From assembly GCA_034509755.1 (NCBI GenBank), contig CM067555.1:25742142-25806141 (forward strand): a stretch of 64,000 nt of DNA, written 5' to 3'. Below are positions 45,104 through 57,353 of this stretch, in pieces (position 1 is the first letter of the stretch; each line of letters begins with the position of its first letter). This stretch comes from Anisodus tanguticus (taxonomy: Eukaryota; Streptophyta; Magnoliopsida; Solanales; Solanaceae). Below the pieces are notes generated by a model that searched no databases, was not told where the DNA came from, and saw nothing but the letters and a program-made list of their open reading frames with translations. A program made the position numbers and the translations under genes.

Positions 45104-46733
45104 TGGGAGGTCCATTCTTCATGTCATTCCATTAATACCCCTATTTAACACCTTGATACACCCTAGCACACTCTCACCAGATATTAGTGTTGCGATCAGG
45201 GACCTTTGTAGTAATTTTTGTCTCGAAGTTTCCGCTATATTTGGGAGTACACAAATGGTCATGGCATCTGAAGATCCTCTTTTTTTCATTCAGTTCAAAG
45301 GTTCCAGTTACATGACCGATTGCACGGGTTACTATACTACTTAATTCCAGTGATATAGGATTGTCGGTCCATAAGATCCTTAAGAATGCTTAAATTCTCA
45401 TTTCTTTTATAAACTTAGCCCCGTTCAGTGACCGTTGCACTAGAACTCTTAGAGTTTGCAGCGCCTCAATCGTAAATACTTCCTAAATAGTATCATTGAA
45501 ATTCTTATTCAGGGTCTGGAAGAAAAACTTCTTCGCACTTCTCATTACTCGTAGATATAAGTGATTTTCTTTCCTCACTTCCCTTAACACTTGCCCCTGC
45601 ATCTGTCTTTGTGTCATACATCATTCATTATAAAACTCCCTGATATGCTACCATTGTCTCAAATATTAATGTCGATCCTTACCTCAGATGATACTTACCT
45701 TGTAAAGGACGGTCGTTAGCTTATCCTCTTATGAGGTTCAAGCTATATTCTAGAGGACTTAACATTACGTAATGTTGTTCAACTATATTCTAATATGGTC
45801 ATCTTACTTAGATCTGAACTCCCTCATTTGCTTTAGGACTTAATACTTTCTGTCAGTAGCACTTTGGGAAGAGATTCCCTTAATCACACTAAGCCTTAGG
45901 CTCCCACTCCTTTCATATTGTATAAAATAGCCTTTGGTGGATTCAAAGATGCTCACATATATCTTTTGCTTGCGTGACATTTAATTTCCCCTATCGGGTC
46001 ACACTACCCCTTAATGTATCTTTATAACGCCTTCTTGGTATTCTTGGGCTTATTGGCCTCTTTTCTCGCTTCTTTATATAAGTTTCTCGAGTTGTACCCA
46101 CCGTTATTCCCATATACGTACCTCCTGCGAATCGTCTCACATTCCAATCCAATTTGCGGCATTACATGGTTCCATGATTCTTCTAAATCTCCTTATCATG
46201 TCTTAGTCAAATCTTTCCTCGCCCAATTATTTAATTGTCTTACTCCTTACTTCTCCATCTCAACTTACCTGGAGGGGGTTTCTTGTCTTTGATATACTTC
46301 TCATGCTAACTTTCCAAACATTGCAGGCTTGACATCTCTAATTGACAAATCCACAATGCTCTTTTCTCACTATAGGTTCTCATATTATCTTGGTGTAATC
46401 ACACCTTAATGGGACCCATATAGTCATGGCCCCTTTCACTTTTATCCTTCTCGTCACAGTCTATCTGTCTATAATTAGCAATTGTTTGTCTCAACACTCC
46501 CTCATGTCACTCCATCAGAAGTTAGCTATAAATTGAGCACCTCGTTTCCACATCACGAATCTGAACTAATTGGTATATGTGGCCCTTGGAAATAATATTT
46601 CTCACCTTAAGGTAGGAAGTAAACCCACCCTTAGGCGTTACGACATTTCTCTTTTGCTCTAAAATTGATTCGTCGAAAAATGGAATCGAACGACTTTAGC
46701 CCGAGAACCCACATTAGAATAACACGAGGCTAG
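45104..46733 (-). pseudogene. Heavily decayed pol region of the minus-strand gypsy element
   Basis: This is the continuation of the minus-strand element downstream of the protease. Just after the protease the minus strand shows SRAKVVRFHFS, matching the post-protease block. Beyond about 46600 I cannot read RT motifs; the sequence is full of stops on all frames. The frame on the plus strand at 46014-46292 has no domain and is taken as chance. Confidence 0.45.
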
Positions 46734-48397
46734 TCAATCCATGCCATTGATCACATCAAAATCCACCATCTCTAGTTCTACCCGGTTCGCTAAGGTATGA
46801 CGACAAAAAACTTCTACCATATAGTCTCGATGTATTCGTTTGTTAATTACAGGAATACTAACAAGTGCAGATACTGCTAAAGGTTCACTTAATGACTCAG
46901 GTTCTTCATCAAAATTATTAGTAACGTACGAAGAGAAATACGATAAAGTAGAACCAAGATCAATCAATGCATACAGATCATAAGAGAGGATAGATAATAT
47001 ACCTACGACGACGTCCGAAGATGATTCCTGATCCTGATGACCCACTAGCGCATAGATACGGTTCTGGCTAGAACCCAAAGTGGACACTCCACCTCTACCT
47101 CTACCTCAGTTGGCTGGCAGCTGCGACCCTTGCCCAAGAGGGTGTACCAAAGATGAATATGTAGCTATCGACCCAATTGGTTGTGTCATGCCGCATCTGC
47201 CCCTTGACGGACAATTCCTCATAATATGGCCTAGTTGTCCACAGGAATAACACAAATCTGAATTTTATCGACATGGCCCGAAGTGGACATTACCACACTG
47301 ACAGCACTGAGGCAAGGGCGGCCTCACCTAATTGTAGTCCCCTCTATGCTGTGGACCTGATGTCTGGGAACTCTGACCCTCTCCGAGATAAGTAGATCGA
47401 TCCTGGCCTAGTCTTCGAAACTATAGGGGTGCACTGACTATCAGATAGGTCGAGTATCTAAAAGTCTGGGGTCTAGTTCCACCTCTAAACTCACAAAATT
47501 CACCAGCAGATCAGGCCCTTTTATGTTGACCCTTATCTCGCTCTGGATTGACTCATTGTTGCCGCTTATGACCTTCCAAATTCTGAGCACATGCCTGGAT
47601 ATGAAATATGTCCATACCCGGATTCAGAGAAGATATAGTAAATTCATTTATCAGATGCGGCCCCAAACCACTAACGAACTGATGCACCATATCTCTCATT
47701 TCAGCTACTATAGTAGGGACATATCTAGCCAAAGAGTTAAACTACAACTGTATTCTCGTATACTCATGTTGCCCTGCTCCAGATGCAAAAACATATCTTT
47801 CCTGGCCCGATGGAGCTCTACTGGCAAATAATGTTGTATAAAGGCCTTAGAAAACTCCCTCCATCTAGCTGACGGGGCACAAGGTCCCCTAGACTGCTCT
47901 TATGTTGCATACCATGTCACAGCGACATCCCGCAGTCTATAAGAGGCCAACTCTACAGATTCAGTATCGGTGGCATGCATTACCCTCAAAGTCTGTTGTA
48001 TTTAATCTAAGAATTTTTGTTGATTGGCATTTGGGTTTGACCCCGTAATCACTGGAGGATCCAAATTAATAAAGTCCTGAACTCTTGCGCTAACAACTCT
48101 TTTAGAAGATCAAGGAACCTGACGGTGGGCCTGAGTAGCCACTAGCCGAGTTAATAAATGAACTGCACTACGCATATCAAGATCCTTCTTAGGAGCAACC
48201 TGGGGAGGAACTGGAGGTACATCAACTCCCCTGGGCTCCTCTAGAAGTGGTGGGGGTGAAGTCCTAGAGGCCTAGGATACAACCTCATCTCGCTGCTCCT
48301 GTTGCCCCGTGTTAGCGGGTGGTACCTGACTGGCACCCTCTCCCGCCTCCACATCTAACCTCTGAATAGTCTCATGTCGTCTAGTAGTAGTAGGCAT
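46734..48397 (-). pseudogene. Gypsy gag, zinc knuckle and protease, minus-strand element
   Basis: The minus strand starts at the ATG at 48397 (MPTTTRRHETIQRLDVEAG) with a Gln/Glu-rich N-terminus, stopped at codon 43. Downstream gag words are interrupted by frameshifts. A knuckle (CYSCGQLGHIMRNC) lies near 47275-47215, and 47087 to 46734 carries the protease YALIDLGSTLSYFSSYV and LEMVDFDVINGMD. The catalytic triad reads D-L-G-S rather than D-S/T/P-G-S, a further sign of decay. Confidence 0.8.
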
Positions 48398-48588
48398 CGC
48401 TGAAAATATAAACCACATATGAATTAGTGGATCAAGTTCGTACGACTCGGCTCTAGCGTACGATCTAGGATAAGAAAGAAGGAAACCATCCTAGATGTCA
48501 TGTAGCCTCCTGCTTATAAATGTGGTGCATAACAGATCCATATATAAGACTCTTCTAGACACAACTTGTAGACTTCTTAGGACAGATC

Positions 48589-48602
48589 GGCTCTAATATC
48601 AA
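48589..48602 (-). promoter_or_regulatory. Primer binding site of the minus-strand gypsy element
   Basis: GGCTCTAATATCAA on the plus strand gives TTGATATTAGAGCC on the minus strand, a two-base variant of TTGGTATCAGAGCC, just inside the LTR end TGTGACA at 48606. Confidence 0.7.
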
Positions 48603-48605
48603 GTT

Positions 48606-49184
48606 TGTCACATCCCAGCCTCGGGGGGTGTGGCCGACACTCGGCATCCTAAGGCCCGAGCGTACCAACTATAGTATTTGAACCACACATAACAAGACTC
48701 GAGCAGATAAGGCCTCTGACCAATGAAAACAAGATAAGATACCATAAGGTCCTGCGCAGCAGAAGAAGCCCAACATAGCAAATATATACATAACCTGAGG
48801 CCGACAAGGCCATCACAGATACAACATATTACCCAAATGAACCAAACGACTATACATGTGACACTAGTCTACAAGCCTCTAAACATGACAAAGAGTAATA
48901 ACTCGTTGGGACAGGGCCCCACCATACCCATGATATGCATATATATACATCAAAATCAACACCTACCAACACACTAAACAACTTCAAAATAAAGGAGTGT
49001 ATGGACAACAGTTGCTGAATCATGAAACGCAGTGCCTCAGCAAAGGACGTCAGTATGAACGAATGTACTAAATATGTAAGGCAAGTAAACGTAAGTAAAG
49101 ACAATAATCAGAGTAAGGCAAAATAAAGAAAAAACATGGACCTCGGGTAGCCACTGTGGGCATATGTAATGCATGATATCACTG

Positions 49185-49220
<36 letters not shown>

Positions 49221-50852
49221 TACCTGGACCTAAGTGGGACTCGATGTAATGGTACCCGGCCTTAATAGGACTCGGTGTCATCGTACCCGACTGCAGTAGT
49301 GTGTGTATATATGTGCCACACTCGGTTGACTATAGCACGGCTCAGTGTCGTGCAATAAACGTGATGCATAACTGACCTCTGGAAAACTAATAGGGATTGG
49401 ACGGGGTGACACATGGTTGTTAACCCTCCGTCAATCGTTATGGAACTCATTTATGGCCAACATTACAATTCATCATGAACTCAAGATCACTAGAATAGCA
49501 ACGACTAGCAAGAGATGTGATACACAATCCCTACAAGGGAAACAAACCAATAGATTTCAATAGAATATGAAAACTTCTTTCGACAAAGAACATACGAAGA
49601 TCATAGAACCAATAGTATAACGATATTTAAGAAAAGCGATAAATGACTCCGACAAAGAACAAGCCTAATAATCTTAATAGAGTACAAGGAACGCCTTTGA
49701 CAAAGAATTTATGACGGTCATGACAACAACTTCATGGGTTACGAATACACATAATATCAACAATTAAGAGAAACCATAATTGAATCTTCTATGAATAGGA
49801 GTTTCATTGGAACGTTCGGTTGGACCGACGTTTAACTTTAAATCATGCCAACAATGAAGAAGAATGTAAATCCTTACATACCTTATCAAAGAAGTTATTT
49901 ATGTTCCATGAGCCCTCGCACTTCCTACAGACGATTATCTACATTATACAGAGGATTTGTATCAATATCGGATTCAAAACTTATAAGAAAGTTCATTTAG
50001 ACATTTCGTCGAGCAACTTGCGTGCGTAAGTTCATGAGATCATTTATAGCTCAAACTCTATCCATAACATCACAACAATATTTATAATACCTTTACTAAT
50101 CACCACAATCCCATACATAACTCCACAACATCATATAACATCTTTCAATCATGTAAAACAACCCACAATACAATACATACATCAAGATCTTGCAAATACT
50201 TGATCTCTAAGAAACTTCCAATAATTCCATCTTAAACACTTGTAGAATCTTAGGTAGATGATGTAGAAGATGAAACTTACCTTAAGTTACAAGAAATACT
50301 CCAACTCCAAGCTTACTTCACCACCAAGTTCCCTCCAAAGTTTCTAGAACAAGAAAGAAGACGATCTAGCGATGATCACGGGATGTTTTACGTCGGGTTT
50401 ACGTAATTTACCTTTGATTTCACCTTAGTTCTGTTAGAATTTCTTAGAGAGAGTATTAGAGCTGATTAGGGTTGTAATATGGAGTGTAAATGAGGTCCAA
50501 GGCATGGAGGGTCTATATATAGAAAAAATAAAAACTTCCACCTACTCCATTCTTCGGCCTAATTTGCAGTTTGCAGATTGGGTCACAGATTCAGCCAGAA
50601 ACTTGAAAGTTTCTACCTCAATCTGCAGCCCACAGACCTGATCTATAGCCCGCATATCACCTCATACAGTTACTTTTTTGTTGACTTTTCATCGAAACTT
50701 ACTTCTGTTGATCTTATTAGTCTTAACTCTTCCCGAAACATACTCAACACATCTGTAAACCTTTGAAAACCTCTTGGAGGGGTTCTACCATCTTTGAGCC
50801 TACGTTGGCTACATTACGATAGCGAAGATGCAAGAAAATGTGAGGTGTAACA
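48606..50852 (-). repeat. 5' LTR of the minus-strand gypsy element
   Basis: Partner of 34116-36491: begins TGTTACACCTCACATTTTC at 50852 (minus strand) and ends GGCTGGGATGTGACA at 48606. A (TA)n run at about 49187-49218 is polymorphic between the pair. The ATCATAGAACCAATAGTATAACGATATTTAAG and similar words match the other LTR with scattered changes. Confidence 0.85.
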
Positions 50853-50857
50853 TCATT

Positions 50858-52414
50858 ATCTGCAAGAGAAATCATAACACAATAAGATATAACCTTTATG
50901 ACATGAAAGTACTCCCGACAAGGGACAAATAATATTAAAGAAACATTTCCGTAGAATTGAGCATCTCTAACTTAATCAAGCATAGAGTTATATTGGCGAG
51001 ATGTTCGTTTCTGTTATTTTTATGCGAAAAGAAAGAAATGATAGCCTTAACATACCTTGTGACCCTCAATCCAATCACCACAATAAGCATAACACTCCGC
51101 ACCTGAATCTACAACAATGACACGACACTATTATCACATTACAAGTGATATAACTTCTGTATCATATCCCGAAAGATAACCTTATTCTATAACGAAATGG
51201 GCAGCATCTCCCCTATTTATCTTACATATCCCAAAGTTTATCACATCACCACAACACACAAAATATCATCAAATACCAGCAATTACACGTTCAACCCTTC
51301 AACAACAAAAAACCAGTCCCAATAATGCACTACAACAACATTCAACACTAGTTTATAACTTCTAGTTGCTATTCCACACGTTTCCATGGATTTAACACAA
51401 CTATAACTAGAACCAGCTCATATACATCAAGGAAAAAGGATTTCCTACCTTCAACACAACCAAAACAACTCAGATTATATCTTGATTCAACTTGGAACAA
51501 CTTCCAAAATAATCCAATATACTACAACAACTCAAAAATGATTTTCGACTTTTACTTCGCAAGTTCGCGACCAAATAATCTAGTTACGGATTGTATAAGC
51601 TCAAATACATATAGAAGAGGGTGAATCTTACCTTAAACATCAAGAACATTCCCAAATCTGAGATTACTAGACCTTGAAGGATTTCTCAAATCAACCACAA
51701 TAAGAGGAAGAACAATCTAATGAGCACCACGGGATTCCCGACGTTTGGTTTGTGTTATTTACCTTTGATTTCACTCTAGGATCATAGTAAAACTTTGGAG
51801 AGGGAGGGGTGTACAGGAGCTGTAAATCGAAATAGTGCAATAAATAAGAGTTGTCACCGATTTTATACAATTTTGGAAAGTTCCAGTGCCTCAAGTGGGT
51901 CCCAAAGGGGTTGCCTGCGCAGTCTCGTGAAAATGAAAATATCTCTCTACTCCAACATTGTATCAACGAACAGTTTAATGCGTTGGAAACTAGACTCGTA
52001 GACCTTTAATTTGATAGGTGTACGACCCCGTTTCTCCAAGTATATTGTGAGAAAAACTCATGGAGATCTGACCCAAATTTCAGTACCCTTACGAACGTAA
52101 CTTGCGATAACTTTTGGCCACTTTTGTTTTACAACTTGCTAGATTTCAACACTTAACATACTACTATTATACGATTCAAATACCTCATAACACGACCTTC
52201 TTAGCATGTTAAGAACTCCTAGTATTACCCCAAAAGTACGGGTTATCGCAATTTTGACGAACTTATTTTCTTCGATTCGTTTAGCCTCGAATTGTTACGG
52301 TATTTACATAACACTCATTTAAAATCAACGTTATCATTTATAATGTCATCAACCTTTCAGTTCACCTTAACTTACTCACGACAGATACTAACGCAAAAAA
52401 TACGGGGTGTAACA
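50858..52414 (-). repeat. 5' part of an older gypsy LTR, minus orientation
   Basis: Resumes immediately after the right TCATT with sequence like 3800-5206 (CTTTATGACATGAAAGTACTCCC, CAAGTGGGTCCCAAAGGGGT, CCCCAAAAGTACGGG) and ends GGGGTGTAACA at 52414, the LTR start on the minus strand. Its 3' part is not adjacent; it is best explained by 18922-19762 across the nested insertions. Confidence 0.6.
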
Positions 52415-54053
52415 ACTCAATGACGTTAAAGTCCAACGATACTCATATTGTTATATTAATATTCCGAGCCCAAAAAGTCAACCCAAAAGTCAAACCCGAG
52501 CCCCAAGGTAAAAATTGGAATTTTATTTGAAAATCGATTTGCCCATAACTTGTAAAGTCTAAATCCAGAAAATGACCCAAATTCAACCTCAAATTGACCT
52601 CCTAATTGAAGTATTTCATATTCTTAACTTAAAGGCTTAAAATCCAATTTCTACAACTTGATGATGGATAAAACGTTAATTCAATGGAATCATGGAAAAA
52701 TACTGAGATCAAGGTTAGAAACTTACGCCCAAGACAAATCCTGAAGATTGCCTCCAAAATCGCCTCAAACCGAGACTAATTGCTAATTTACCAATATCGG
52801 TTATAACACCCATCTGTCCACAACTCAAATTTCAATAAAATTTACATTCTTGTGAAGTCCTCTCCATAAGAATACCAAATACCTCATACATTCTCAATCT
52901 TAGTGGAAGAATGATAGCAAATGATAATTTCCTCCAATTTGTAAATACCGGATTAAAATAGATGTCCGGTGAACTGTGTCGGAAGTAGATAAATCATACC
53001 TCAATGAAACGGGCTCATCACGAGGATGAAGATTCTATATTCATTAACCGAATTTGACGAAGAATCGCTCACATATCTATCAAAAACATGTAGTTCTTTT
53101 ACTAAAGTCCCTCTTGAAAATCACCAACTTTGACGTTTAATCTCGCTTAGATTCATAAAACTCATGGATTTGAGTTAGAAATCGTACCTTGATGATATCC
53201 CATGATTACCCATTGATTTCTCTCCCAAAAATCATGTTTTCATGTCCCAAAAGTGCTCTCAAATGAATTAATTCATATCAGAATCCTTTTATATCACAAT
53301 AGGGACATATACGGTATTCTCAAAAAAGTTGAAATTGTTGTCAAAAAACTAGCTCAACAATCTCTGGTAAAATGGTCATAACTCCTTGCACGAATGTTGA
53401 AATCACGAACGGTTTGAACCGCGAAAAACTATATTCAAGGCTACAACTTTCATTAAAACGTCATCTCCAAATTCTATAAAGATTTAGAGAAATTCGCTAC
53501 TAAAGTATGAAAAAAATCATGTTTCAGCACTTCCGAATTTTCTCCAAACTTCCTCCAAACGCAACGGAACCAATTTGTAACCTTCCGGACATAAATAAAA
53601 ATGCATTTCAATCATAAAACACGCTATGAACCTGCTCGCGTACTCAAAACCTCGAAAAGAAGTCGTCTTGACCCGATGTTGACCGTGGTCAACTCCAAAA
53701 CCTTAACTTAACTAGTTTCTCAACCAATGACACAAATCACATATGAACCCTTCGAGACCTGAACCAACGACTTGACTAAGTCATAAATCATGCTTCAGAC
53801 CTAATGGGATCAACGAAACTCTGATATAGACTTATTTACCCCCGATGTTTACTTTGGTCAAACTTCCTCATTTATTTAATTTAAGAATTTTCAATTTTAG
53901 ATTTTCTTCTCTATTACTCAGCTGATTGCCTTGTGAACTGTGTCACCCATCATCTCAAGTCATAATACTATTTTAAACCTACATAAAAGATATTTTGAGA
54001 AAAAAGAGTACAAAAATCCAAAACTACCTAGCGGGTCTTTACGAGATGTAACA
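52415..54053 (-). repeat. LTR-like repeat of a different gypsy family
   Basis: The right end, GAGATGTAACA at 54053, gives TGTTACATCTCGTAAAGACC on the minus strand, an LTR-start form. Inside are typical LTR words (AAAGTCAACCCAAAAGTCAA, GTTGACCGTGGTCAACTCC). No coding frame is present. The left boundary is set only by the end of the neighbouring LTR, and no primer site is visible, so a solo or truncated LTR is likely. Confidence 0.5.
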
Positions 54054-54331
54054 GTCATTGTGTTGTAAATCGGAGAACAACTTTATAACCATTAGCACTT
54101 TGTGCATAAGAAGAGAACTCAGGTTAAGAATATTTTTATTTAAATTTCTTTTATTAAAGTCGAAAAGATTATTTTTGCAAATATCTCTGGAACATCACTA
54201 TTTCTTGCAAATGTTGTTGCCAGTGGACTGTACTACATTAAGTTTTTACTGGGCCTCAGGTCCATGTTCTTATCGTGACTAAACGAGCAGACAAGATCCC
54301 CACCACCCACTAACTTCTTCTCAATTCCCAA
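54054..54331. other. Unassigned sequence before the MITE
   Basis: One plus-strand frame of 74 codons (54058-54282) has no motif, no hydrophobic pattern beyond chance and no codon bias I can judge. I see nothing else here. Confidence 0.3.
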
Positions 54332-54333
54332 TA

Positions 54334-54624
54334 CTCCTTCAGTCTTGGTACATGATGAATTATTTTACTCAATTTCATGAGTATCACATTTATTTCTAAT
54401 TCAAGTTATATTTCTAATTGGTACCTGCTACATGAACAATATACCGGTAAAGTAATCTTCTTAAATTTCACATTCCATCAAATGTCATCGTAATTTTGGT
54501 CACATAACACTTAATAAGGATAAATTTTAAAAAATAAAATCAATTCTTTCTTAATTTTGATAAGCGGACACTTTTTTAACTCAAAAAAAAATCTAAATGA
54601 ACACTTTTTTTTATCCGGATGGAG
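54334..54624. mobile_element. Stowaway-type MITE
   Basis: A 291-bp AT-rich segment begins CTCCTTCAGTCTTGG and ends CCGGATGGAG, whose reverse complement is CTCCATCCGG. These match the CTCCCTCCGTCC-type ends of Stowaway (Tc1/mariner) MITEs, and a TA dinucleotide flanks both sides (54332-54333 and 54625-54626), the target duplication of that group. It contains no transposase. Confidence 0.75.
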
Positions 54625-54626
54625 TA

Positions 54627-55484
54627 TTGATATACTAGCATTTACTTATTTTTAATTTTAAGCTCTATATTATATTTTCTCATGAAAAAATTATAACTAT
54701 AAGGGATATGCATAGTTAGATATTAATCTTAACTTTGTCAATTTAATTTAACTAAAATCAGTGGACCAATCCACGAAACCCCCTTTAACTAGCTACCTGG
54801 ATTAGTTATTAACTTCTGCAATACTTATTTATTAAGTTTTAGATAAATAGTCTTCATAAACCAATACCAGTGTCATCTCCATAGGCATAGCATAATGGTA
54901 GATCACTAGCAAATTAATATGTATCCTTTTTTTTGCTGCCCTCTTTACTTTCATTATCAAATAATTAGGGAAATAAAACTTTATCGCTCCTGCAATTTCA
55001 TCAACGAAATACAATGTAATATTATAATCGGTCACGCGAAAAATTAAAGGAAATGATAAAAAGGTAATCCATCTCTATACTATATTTTAGTTTTAAAATC
55101 TATATCATAACGGAGAGGGGGAAAGAAAATCTTAAATTCTCACTCATCATAACGTGAAATGAAATTTCTGATAGTAAATCAATTTAACTCCTAATATTCT
55201 CCTTTTATATTGTAATCAGTAGTCTTATTATGAAAATTCTTTATTGTGCAGTATTTGTGATTTAAGTGTAACAAGGAAGCAAGAAGAGTATAAACCAAAT
55301 ATTATTTGTTTTAAATACGTATGAATGAAGAATAACTTTGACATTAGAAAAGAGACAAATTTGAGATTCTCAAAACGATGCAGATGGGTAAGGCTAAAAT
55401 CACAAAACTAACAGAACTGGTTTCATCACATAGATAACAACAAAGAGTTTTCTTCATTTTACTACTGATCGCTTTTTTTTTTTT
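54627..55484. other. AT-rich intergenic DNA, no gene seen
   Basis: Short frames only (minus 55035 to 54832, and 55529 to 55344 into the poly-G run); none has a domain or a neighbour that would give it meaning. Confidence 0.4.
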
Positions 55485-55502
55485 GGGGGGGGGGGGGGGG
55501 GG
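55485..55502 (+). repeat. Poly-G run
   Basis: Twelve Ts are followed by an uninterrupted run of about 18 Gs and then GGTGGGGGGGTGGGTGGG to 55518, a stretch able to form G-quadruplexes. Minus-strand reading of it gives the Pro-rich chance frame near 55510. Confidence 0.85.
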
Positions 55503-55688
55503 TGGGGGGGTGGGTGGGTTTCCATACACCGGTCCACGTAGGAGTTTACTAATTTGGATTCGCGCCGCGTAGGGCCCATTCAGGGAAAGAACTCATTATC
55601 AAGAATTTTTTCATATCCAAAATTCGAATTCAAAATCTTTGATTAAGGAAGGAGTAGCTCATCCGCTACACCACATCTTTTGATGGTA
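55503..55688. other. Possible SINE-like repeat
   Basis: GGATTCGCGCCGCGTAGGGC and AAGGAAGGAGTAGCTCATCC GCTACACCAC resemble the decayed internal promoter words of plant tRNA-derived SINEs (box B GGTTCGAANCC-like). A similar ATTGGATTCGAACATGCG lies in the insertion at 38750. The evidence is weak and no terminal tail or target duplication is clear. Confidence 0.25.
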
Positions 55689-55689
55689 C

Positions 55690-56435
55690 TGTTGGAAATT
55701 TGTCTTTGGTGGGAAGGTGCGTGCACCTATATTTAATGACTTAAACACTAGGGATCCGCATGTTGGAGGCTTTGTCTCTTCACACGTGCATAATCTACTA
55801 AGTGAGTAGATGACCGTAGGGCCAAAGATCGTCAAATTTCGTTGAGAAATAAAAGAGATATTGGTTCACGAAGTAGGGTGTTTGAGGCATGGAAATATGG
55901 TGTGGGACAAATCTACCACATCGGTGGGAAAAGGAAGAATTATTCTCTTTATAAGTCTCAAAATTGGCTAAGGGTTTGGGAACCCAAGGGGTAACACATG
56001 TGTTTGAAGGATGGAGGACCTAGATGTGCTTGGGTACAAGGCTAAGTCCACACGCGCGCCGCCGCCGCCGCTTGCCCGTCCCGTCCGGTCTTGGGTCGTG
56101 GGCCTTGGGCTTCTTCTGATAGACCCCTAAATTATTTAATATTTACAATTTGGTCCCTGGAGTTTCTGAAAAGATGAAATTGGGAACGACGGTAGGCAGA
56201 AACTTTCTTCCTACCGTTTGGGTTGATTTTTGGAGCAATCTTGTCTTAAAGACAGAGAGCCATCTCTCGACTCAGCCACAGTTGTAACAATCCAGATTTA
56301 GTGTTTCTTGATTTCAGGTTATCAAGATTCAAGACTCAACAACCTTGCGGCAGTTCTGAATATTGGCTATTTGTTTATCCTTTTGAACACTTGTATTATT
56401 TATTTACTTCCCGTATTGCTTTACATATCCAACAA
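55690..56435 (+). repeat. 5' LTR of the copia element
   Basis: 55690-56100 matches 60711-61116 closely (for example GCATGTTGGAGGCTTTGTCT and CTAAGTCCACACGCG). From there to about 56435 the 5' copy continues to TATCCAACA, a CA end followed by AGTTTAAGAC; the 3' copy is cut at about 61121. The CGCCGCCGCCGC run near 56057 is GC-rich. The 3' limit is uncertain: if GGTAC is a true target duplication, the LTR would be only about 0.41 kb. Confidence 0.6.
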
Positions 56436-56456
56436 GTTTAAGACAAGATTGTATTA

Positions 56457-56762
56457 GTGTTCGAAAGTTGTGTGACCAAATCTGGATATGGCTGTGGTTT
56501 TTTGGTAGAAGAGAGTTTTGATTATGTTGTTGAAGGTCAACGTGTTCATGGTGTCACCGCTCCTGAGAGTGGTGGGAACAAGCGCCCACGAGAGGCTGAG
56601 GATGTCAACTGGGACAAGAGGAGAAGACTGAAGATGTGGTTCTATCTTGTAGCAGAAGGCCTATATCTATCCCAGACAAAGGATCCGAATTATGGTAAGG
56701 AGGAAATGGACACTCAGTCCGACGAAGTGACTGAAGTGGGCCAGAATCCAAAATTGGGATAA
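56457..56762 (+). pseudogene. Unrecognised frame in the copia gag position
   Basis: A 101-codon frame has SFDYVVEGQRVHG, KRPREAEDVNWDKRRRLKMW and FYLVAEGLYLSQ. The WDxxxxxLKMWFYLVAEGL segment could be the remains of a copia gag (UBN2-type) domain, which has Trp residues spaced in a similar way, but I cannot prove it. It sits directly after the LTR, as gag should. It has no zinc knuckle. Confidence 0.3.
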
Positions 56763-57150
56763 GTAATTTTTCTTCCTTGTCAAAAAATAAGATTAAATGA
56801 TGTCTGATTAAAAAGGGCTTAAAGTAAGGAGGAATATGAAAATGTTTTCACGAAATAATTTATATTCCTTACGCTTTAAAATCAGAAGTTTAATCTCATC
56901 TTCCTTCCCATTTAAAGATTGGATTTTGTAAACGACTTAAAAGGATCTGTTCTATTGAGTGTAATTATTAAAAGTGTGTAAAGTATGTTCGCACATACGA
57001 GGGAGAAAGATCCATTGACTGTGCGAAAACTGTTACCACTCTTAAGTAAGTGCCAAGAATTGTCTGGGCACCAATCTCAAGGGAAGAAGACTAAAAGATA
57101 AGGGCTTATCTTAAGACGTTGACCCTGTCACATTATTTGACAGAAGATCC
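56763..57150. other. Decayed copia internal DNA
   Basis: No motif is readable between the gag-like frame and the tandem repeat. Reading frames are short. Confidence 0.35.
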
Positions 57151-57353
57151 TTCATTTGATAGGATGATATTGGACACTCAGTCGTACAAAGCATATGGGC
57201 GACTGGATGGGCCAGAATTCATTTGATAGGATGATATTGGACACTCAGTCGTACAAAGCGTACGGGCGACTGGAATTGGCCAGAATTCATTTGATAGGAT
57301 GATATTGGACACTCAGTCGTACAAAGCCTACGGGCGACTAGAGTGGGCCAGAA
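57151..57353 (+). repeat. Three 67-68 bp tandem units in the copia element
   Basis: Each unit runs from TTCATTTGATAGGATGATATTGGACACTCAG TCGTACAAAGC to GGGCCAGAA, starting near 57151, 57219 and 57287, with small differences in the GCATATGGGCGACTGG part. Two looser relatives follow (57400-57520: TGGACAC..AGT..GGGCCAGA) and one precedes (56710-56750: GGACACTCAGTCCGACGAAG), so the motif was originally more widespread. Confidence 0.9.

Larger units (their letters stand above)
34116..50852 (-). mobile_element. Ty3/gypsy (chromovirus/Tekay-like) element with nested insertion
   Basis: Bounded by two related LTRs (34116-36491 and 48606-50852) in minus orientation. The five bases before (TCATT, 34111-34115) and after (TCATT, 50853-50857) are identical, a perfect target site duplication. 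A primer site adjoins the right LTR and a purine tract the left one, as required. The internal region keeps gag, protease and integrase-end remnants but is split by another gypsy element at 37923-45103. The LTR pair has many substitutions and indels, so the insertion is not recent. Confidence 0.9.

Noticed and set aside
37918..45108. A clear 5-bp target duplication for the nested gypsy element
   Set aside because: TAGGG and TGGGA match only at three of five positions; I keep it as possible and not as proof.
54058..54282. A 74-codon plus-strand gene
   Set aside because: No motif or conserved neighbour; an AT-rich frame of this length is expected by chance.
55344..55529. A Pro-rich minus-strand protein
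   Set aside because: The Pro run is the antisense of the poly-G tract, and the rest has no motif.
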